Shown one piece after another: positions 4,550-7,669 of a stretch of 7,669 bases of DNA. Under the pieces are notes generated by a model. The model made no database searches. It worked only from the letters and a program-made list of their open reading frames with translations, and was not told where the DNA came from. Every line of letters begins with the position of its first letter. Positions within the stretch are counted from its first letter, which is position 1. Position numbers and translations under genes: made by a program. This stretch comes from Pseudomonadota bacterium (lineage in GTDB: Bacteria > Pseudomonadota > Alphaproteobacteria > Sphingomonadales > Sphingomonadaceae): positions 1-7,669 of the forward strand of contig JAEWCW010000145.1 in assembly GCA_023390415.1 (NCBI GenBank), read 5' to 3'.

Positions 4550-7500
4550 GCCTGCCCGACCTTTCGCTGCGCCGGCCGGTCATGGCCACGGTGCTGAACC
4601 TGCTGATCGTGCTGATCGGTGCGGTCGCCATGTCGCGCCTGCCCGTCCGCGAACTGCCCCAGATCGAGGCCGCGCAGGTCACGGTCCGCGTAGATTACAC
4701 CGGCGCCGCCCCCGATGTCGTGGACAGCCAGGTCGCATCCGTGATCGAAGGCGCGCTTGCGGGCGTCAGCGGCGTCACCTCGATGGCCACGGAATCCGAA
4801 CGCGGCCGGATGCGCACGGTGCTGACCTTCGATTCCGGCCGCGACATCGACGCGGCCGCCAACGACGTCAGGAACGCCGTGGACCGGGTGGTGGGCCGCC
4901 TGCCCGAGGAAGCCGACCGGCCCCGCGTGGACAAGAACGACAGCGAGGGCGACCCGGTCGTGCGCCTGTCGCTGTCCAGTCCCGACATGACGCCGCTGCA
5001 ACTGTCGGATTACGCGACCCGCTTCCTGGTGGACCGGCTGGCCCGGCTGCCGGGGGTCGCCAACACCACCACCTTCGGCGCCCGGTCCCCCGCCATGCGC
5101 ATCTGGCTGGACCAGTCGCGCATGGCCGCATACGGCATCACCACCGGCGACATCTTCGGGGCCCTGCAGGCCAACAACATCGAACTGCCCGCCGGAGAGA
5201 TCGAGACCGGCGCCCGGCAGTTGCAGGTCCTGGCCCAGACCCGGTTTTCCAGCCCCGACACCTTCCGGCAGGTGGTGATCCGCGACGACGGCATCCGCCC
5301 CCTGCGCCTTGGCGACGTGGCGCGGGTCGAGGAAGGGCCCGAACAGCGTGAATCGATCTTCCGCGCCAATGGCGTGCTGTCCCTGGGAATGGGGGTCCAG
5401 CCGCAGGCCCAGGCCAACACGGTGGCCATTTCCGATGCCGTCAAGGCGGAACTGGACCGCATCCGCCCCACCCTGCCCCCCGGCATGAGCCTGGAGATCA
5501 CCGCCGACGAGGCCGTCTTCATCGAAAGCTCGATTGCCCAGGTGCTCAAGGTCTTTGCCGAGGCCGTGGCCCTGGTGATCGCGGTGATCTTCCTGTTCCT
5601 GGGATCCATGCGGCTGTCGATGATCCCGGTCGTCACCATCCCGATTTCCGCCCTGGGCGCGGGGCTGGCGATGCTGGCCCTGGGCTTTTCGGTCAACATC
5701 CTGACGCTGTTCGCGCTGATCCTAGCCATCGGCCTGGTCGTGGACGACGCCATCGTGGTCCTGGAAAACATCCAGCGGCACCGCGCCATGGGCAAGTCGC
5801 GCCTTCAGGCGGCGCGCGACGGCACCGCCCAGGTCAGCTTCGCCGTGATCGCCACCACCGCCGTGCTGATCGCGGTCTTCGTCCCCGTCAGCTTCATGGA
5901 AGGCGAGATCGGCAAGCTGTTCGCCGAATTCGGCATCGTGCTGGCCGTGGCGGTCGCGGTCTCCGCCCTGATCGCCCTGACCCTGTCGCCGGTCCTGGCC
6001 GCAAAGATCATGCCGCGCGAGGAACGCGAGAACTGGCTGACCCGGACCATCAACCGGCTGATCGGCGGGCTGGAACGGGTTTATGGCCGGGTGCTGGACC
6101 GGCTGATCGCCCGGCCGGTGCCGATCCTGGCCGTGACCGCCTTCCTGATGGCCGCGGCCTTTGCCGTCTATCAGCACCTGCCCCGCGAACTGACTCCGCC
6201 CGAGGATCGCGGCCAGATCCGCATCACCGTGACCGCGCCGCAGGGGTCGAACCTGGCCTATACCGACGCCGCCACCCGCAAGGTCGAGGCGCTGCTGGAA
6301 CCCCTGCGCCAGGACGGCACCGTGACCAATGTCACCACCATCGTCGGCACCTGGGGGGAATTGCGCCGGTCGCTTCTGTTCGTGAACCTGGCCGACTGGA
6401 AGGACCGCGACGTCAGCGTCGACCAGGTGATCGCCGATCTGCGCCCGCAACTGTCCCGGATCTCCGAGGCCGCGACCTTCATCCGCGCCGCGGGCGGGCT
6501 GGGCCTGGGAAGCGGACAGGGCAACATCCGCTGGATGCTGGGCGGCCCCGACATGGAACGGACGGCCGCATGGGCCAGCGACATGGCCGCCGGCCTGGAG
6601 GACGACCCGCGCCTTGCCTCGGTCGAGGTGAACTATTCCGCGAACCAGCCGGGCGCCAACCTGTCGATCGACCGCGCCCGCGCCCAGGATCTGGGCCTGT
6701 CGGCGGAAACCATCGCCCAGACCCTGCAGGTGCTGTTCGCATCCCGCAGCGTGGGCGAATACACCAGCGACGGGCGGCAATATCCGGTGATCCTGCAAGC
6801 CTCGCCCGAGGATCGCGATTCCATCGCCGACATGCTGTCGGTCTTCCTGCGCAACGACCGGGGCGACCTGATCCCCTTGTCGGCCTTCGCCAGCATCGAG
6901 ACCGGGGCCACCGCCCCTTCGGTCAACCGGTACGACCGCCTGATCTCGGTCGAGATGTCGGCCGACATCGCCCCCGGCACGGATCTGGAAGGCGCGATGG
7001 AGGCGGTCCAGGACGCGGCGCAGGGCCTGCCCGCGGGCGCGGTGCTGGCCTGGGAAGGACAGGCCAAGGATTACCTGGAAAGCTCGGGCGGGATCGCCGC
7101 GGTCTTCGTGATGTCGCTGGTCATCGTGTTCCTGGTCCTGGCGGCGCAGTTCGAAAGCTTCCGCACGCCACTGACGATCATGCTGACCGTGCCGCTGGGC
7201 CTGGCGGGGGCGGCGGGGACGCTTCTGATCACCGGGGGGACGGTCAACATCTTTTCCCAGGTGGGGATGATCCTGCTGATCGGCATCATGGCCAAGAACG
7301 GCATCCTGATCGTGGAATTCGCCAACCAGCTGCGCGAGGAAGGCAAGCCCCTGGTGGTGGCCGCCCGCGAAGGCGCCGTTGTCCGCCTGCGTCCCATCAT
7401 GATGACCACCATCGCCACCGTCCTGGGGGCGGTGCCCCTGGCCATCGCCAGCGGGGCGGGGTCCGAAAGCCGCAGGGCCATCGGCGCGGTGATCGTGGGC

Positions 7501-7614
7501 GGGCTGTCCCTGGCCTTCGTGCTGACGCTGCTGGTCACGCCGGTGATCTATGTGCTGATCGAGAACCTGCGCCGCAAACCCGCGGCGGAATCGGCGCCTG
7601 TGGCGGCGGAATAG
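4546..7614 (+). CDS. RND multidrug-type efflux pump, inner-membrane subunit (HAE1/AcrB family)
   Basis: This is a proton-driven exporter that works as a trimer in the inner membrane, taking substrates from the periplasm or outer leaflet. At 1022 residues it has the full family length and the expected twelve membrane segments. TM1 is at about 13-32, TM2-TM6 at about 335-485, TM7 at about 525-543 and TM8-TM12 at about 848-1003, with two large periplasmic loops (about 33-331 and 544-845). The proton relay is intact: D400 and D401 in GLVVDDAIVVLEN (TM4) and K917 in GIMAKNGILIVEF (TM10), matching D407, D408 and K940 of AcrB. The conserved GAGSESRRAIG motif precedes TM12. These hydrophobic relay signatures point to HAE1 (drug-type) rather than heavy-metal (CusA) pumps. 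The start is the ATG overlapping the adaptor stop; the frame stays open upstream to 3049 only because of GC bias. No outer-membrane channel gene follows within the remaining 55 bp. Confidence 0.97.
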   Translation: MSLPDLSLRRPVMATVLNLLIVLIGAVAMSRLPVRELPQIEAAQVTVRVDYTGAAPDVVDSQVASVIEGALAGVSGVTSMATESERGRMRTVLTFDSGRDIDAAANDVRNAVDRVVGRLPEEADRPRVDKNDSEGDPVVRLSLSSPDMTPLQLSDYATRFLVDRLARLPGVANTTTFGARSPAMRIWLDQSRMAAYGITTGDIFGALQANNIELPAGEIETGARQLQVLAQTRFSSPDTFRQVVIRDDGIRPLRLGDVARVEEGPEQRESIFRANGVLSLGMGVQPQAQANTVAISDAVKAELDRIRPTLPPGMSLEITADEAVFIESSIAQVLKVFAEAVALVIAVIFLFLGSMRLSMIPVVTIPISALGAGLAMLALGFSVNILTLFALILAIGLVVDDAIVVLENIQRHRAMGKSRLQAARDGTAQVSFAVIATTAVLIAVFVPVSFMEGEIGKLFAEFGIVLAVAVAVSALIALTLSPVLAAKIMPREERENWLTRTINRLIGGLERVYGRVLDRLIARPVPILAVTAFLMAAAFAVYQHLPRELTPPEDRGQIRITVTAPQGSNLAYTDAATRKVEALLEPLRQDGTVTNVTTIVGTWGELRRSLLFVNLADWKDRDVSVDQVIADLRPQLSRISEAATFIRAAGGLGLGSGQGNIRWMLGGPDMERTAAWASDMAAGLEDDPRLASVEVNYSANQPGANLSIDRARAQDLGLSAETIAQTLQVLFASRSVGEYTSDGRQYPVILQASPEDRDSIADMLSVFLRNDRGDLIPLSAFASIETGATAPSVNRYDRLISVEMSADIAPGTDLEGAMEAVQDAAQGLPAGAVLAWEGQAKDYLESSGGIAAVFVMSLVIVFLVLAAQFESFRTPLTIMLTVPLGLAGAAGTLLITGGTVNIFSQVGMILLIGIMAKNGILIVEFANQLREEGKPLVVAAREGAVVRLRPIMMTTIATVLGAVPLAIASGAGSESRRAIGAVIVGGLSLAFVLTLLVTPVIYVLIENLRRKPAAESAPVAAE

Positions 7615-7622
7615 GGCTGCGT

Positions 7623-7636
7623 CCCGCACAGGCGGG
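7623..7636 (+). terminator. Short hairpin after the efflux operon, possible weak terminator
   Basis: CCCGC-ACAG-GCGGG forms a 5-bp stem with a 4-base loop, 8 bases after the pump stop codon. The following bases are CTTCAGG, without a T-run, so intrinsic termination is doubtful. Position is the main support. Confidence 0.25.
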
Positions 7637-7669
7637 CTTCAGGGCTGGCCTTTGCGGAGAGGATCGCCC

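Noticed and set aside
3347..5001. Minus-strand open frames of 370 and 378 codons opposite the adaptor and the pump start
   Set aside because: Their composition is low in information, there is no recognisable motif, and they lie wholly opposite well-supported genes.
5722..7629. Minus-strand open frame of 635 codons opposite the RND pump gene
   Set aside because: It is the mirror of a GC3-biased gene. Its product is rich in Gln, His, Asp, Gly and Arg, with no domain or membrane pattern, while the plus strand encodes a complete pump.

Overview
The window is GC-rich DNA with dense, strongly GC3-biased genes. Several protein families have an alphaproteobacterial flavour: a VirD2-type relaxase, a Com1-like DsbA and a small periplasmic YkuD enzyme. 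I infer a member of the Rhodobacteraceae, perhaps Paracoccus-like, from composition and protein style; no marker gene fixes the taxon.

Left part, minus strand (1-1285): a conjugative mobilization module. A small MobC/VirD1-like relaxosome protein overlaps and is followed by the N-terminal 222 residues of a VirD2-like MOBP relaxase, which runs off the left edge. A sigma70-like promoter (1257-1285) and an 8-bp-arm inverted repeat (1216-1252) lie just upstream. Middle-left, minus strand (1317-2546): a secreted DsbA-family thiol oxidoreductase (CPHC), then a small secreted L,D-transpeptidase whose only mature cysteine is the catalytic one. A 54-nt structured leader between them appears to hide the transpeptidase ribosome binding site.

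Middle, plus strand (2703-3331): a toxin-antitoxin pair, Phd/YefM-type antitoxin and PIN-domain (VapC) toxin, with a 4-bp ATGA overlap. It is divergent from the DsbA gene. Right part, plus strand (3440-7614): a two-gene RND efflux operon, periplasmic adaptor then a 1022-residue HAE1-type inner-membrane pump, again coupled by ATGA. A duplicated 11-bp motif with a 22-bp period lies upstream. No outer-membrane channel or regulator gene is in view.

The adaptor and pump should form an inner-membrane/periplasm efflux machine that borrows an outer-membrane factor encoded elsewhere. The DsbA-like protein and the transpeptidase may be functionally linked, as thiol proteins protect single-cysteine transpeptidases in E. 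coli. The mobilization genes and the toxin-antitoxin pair suggest a plasmid or integrated conjugative element, with the pump as possible cargo. The window does not show the element's ends. No tRNA, rRNA, CRISPR or insertion sequence was seen.
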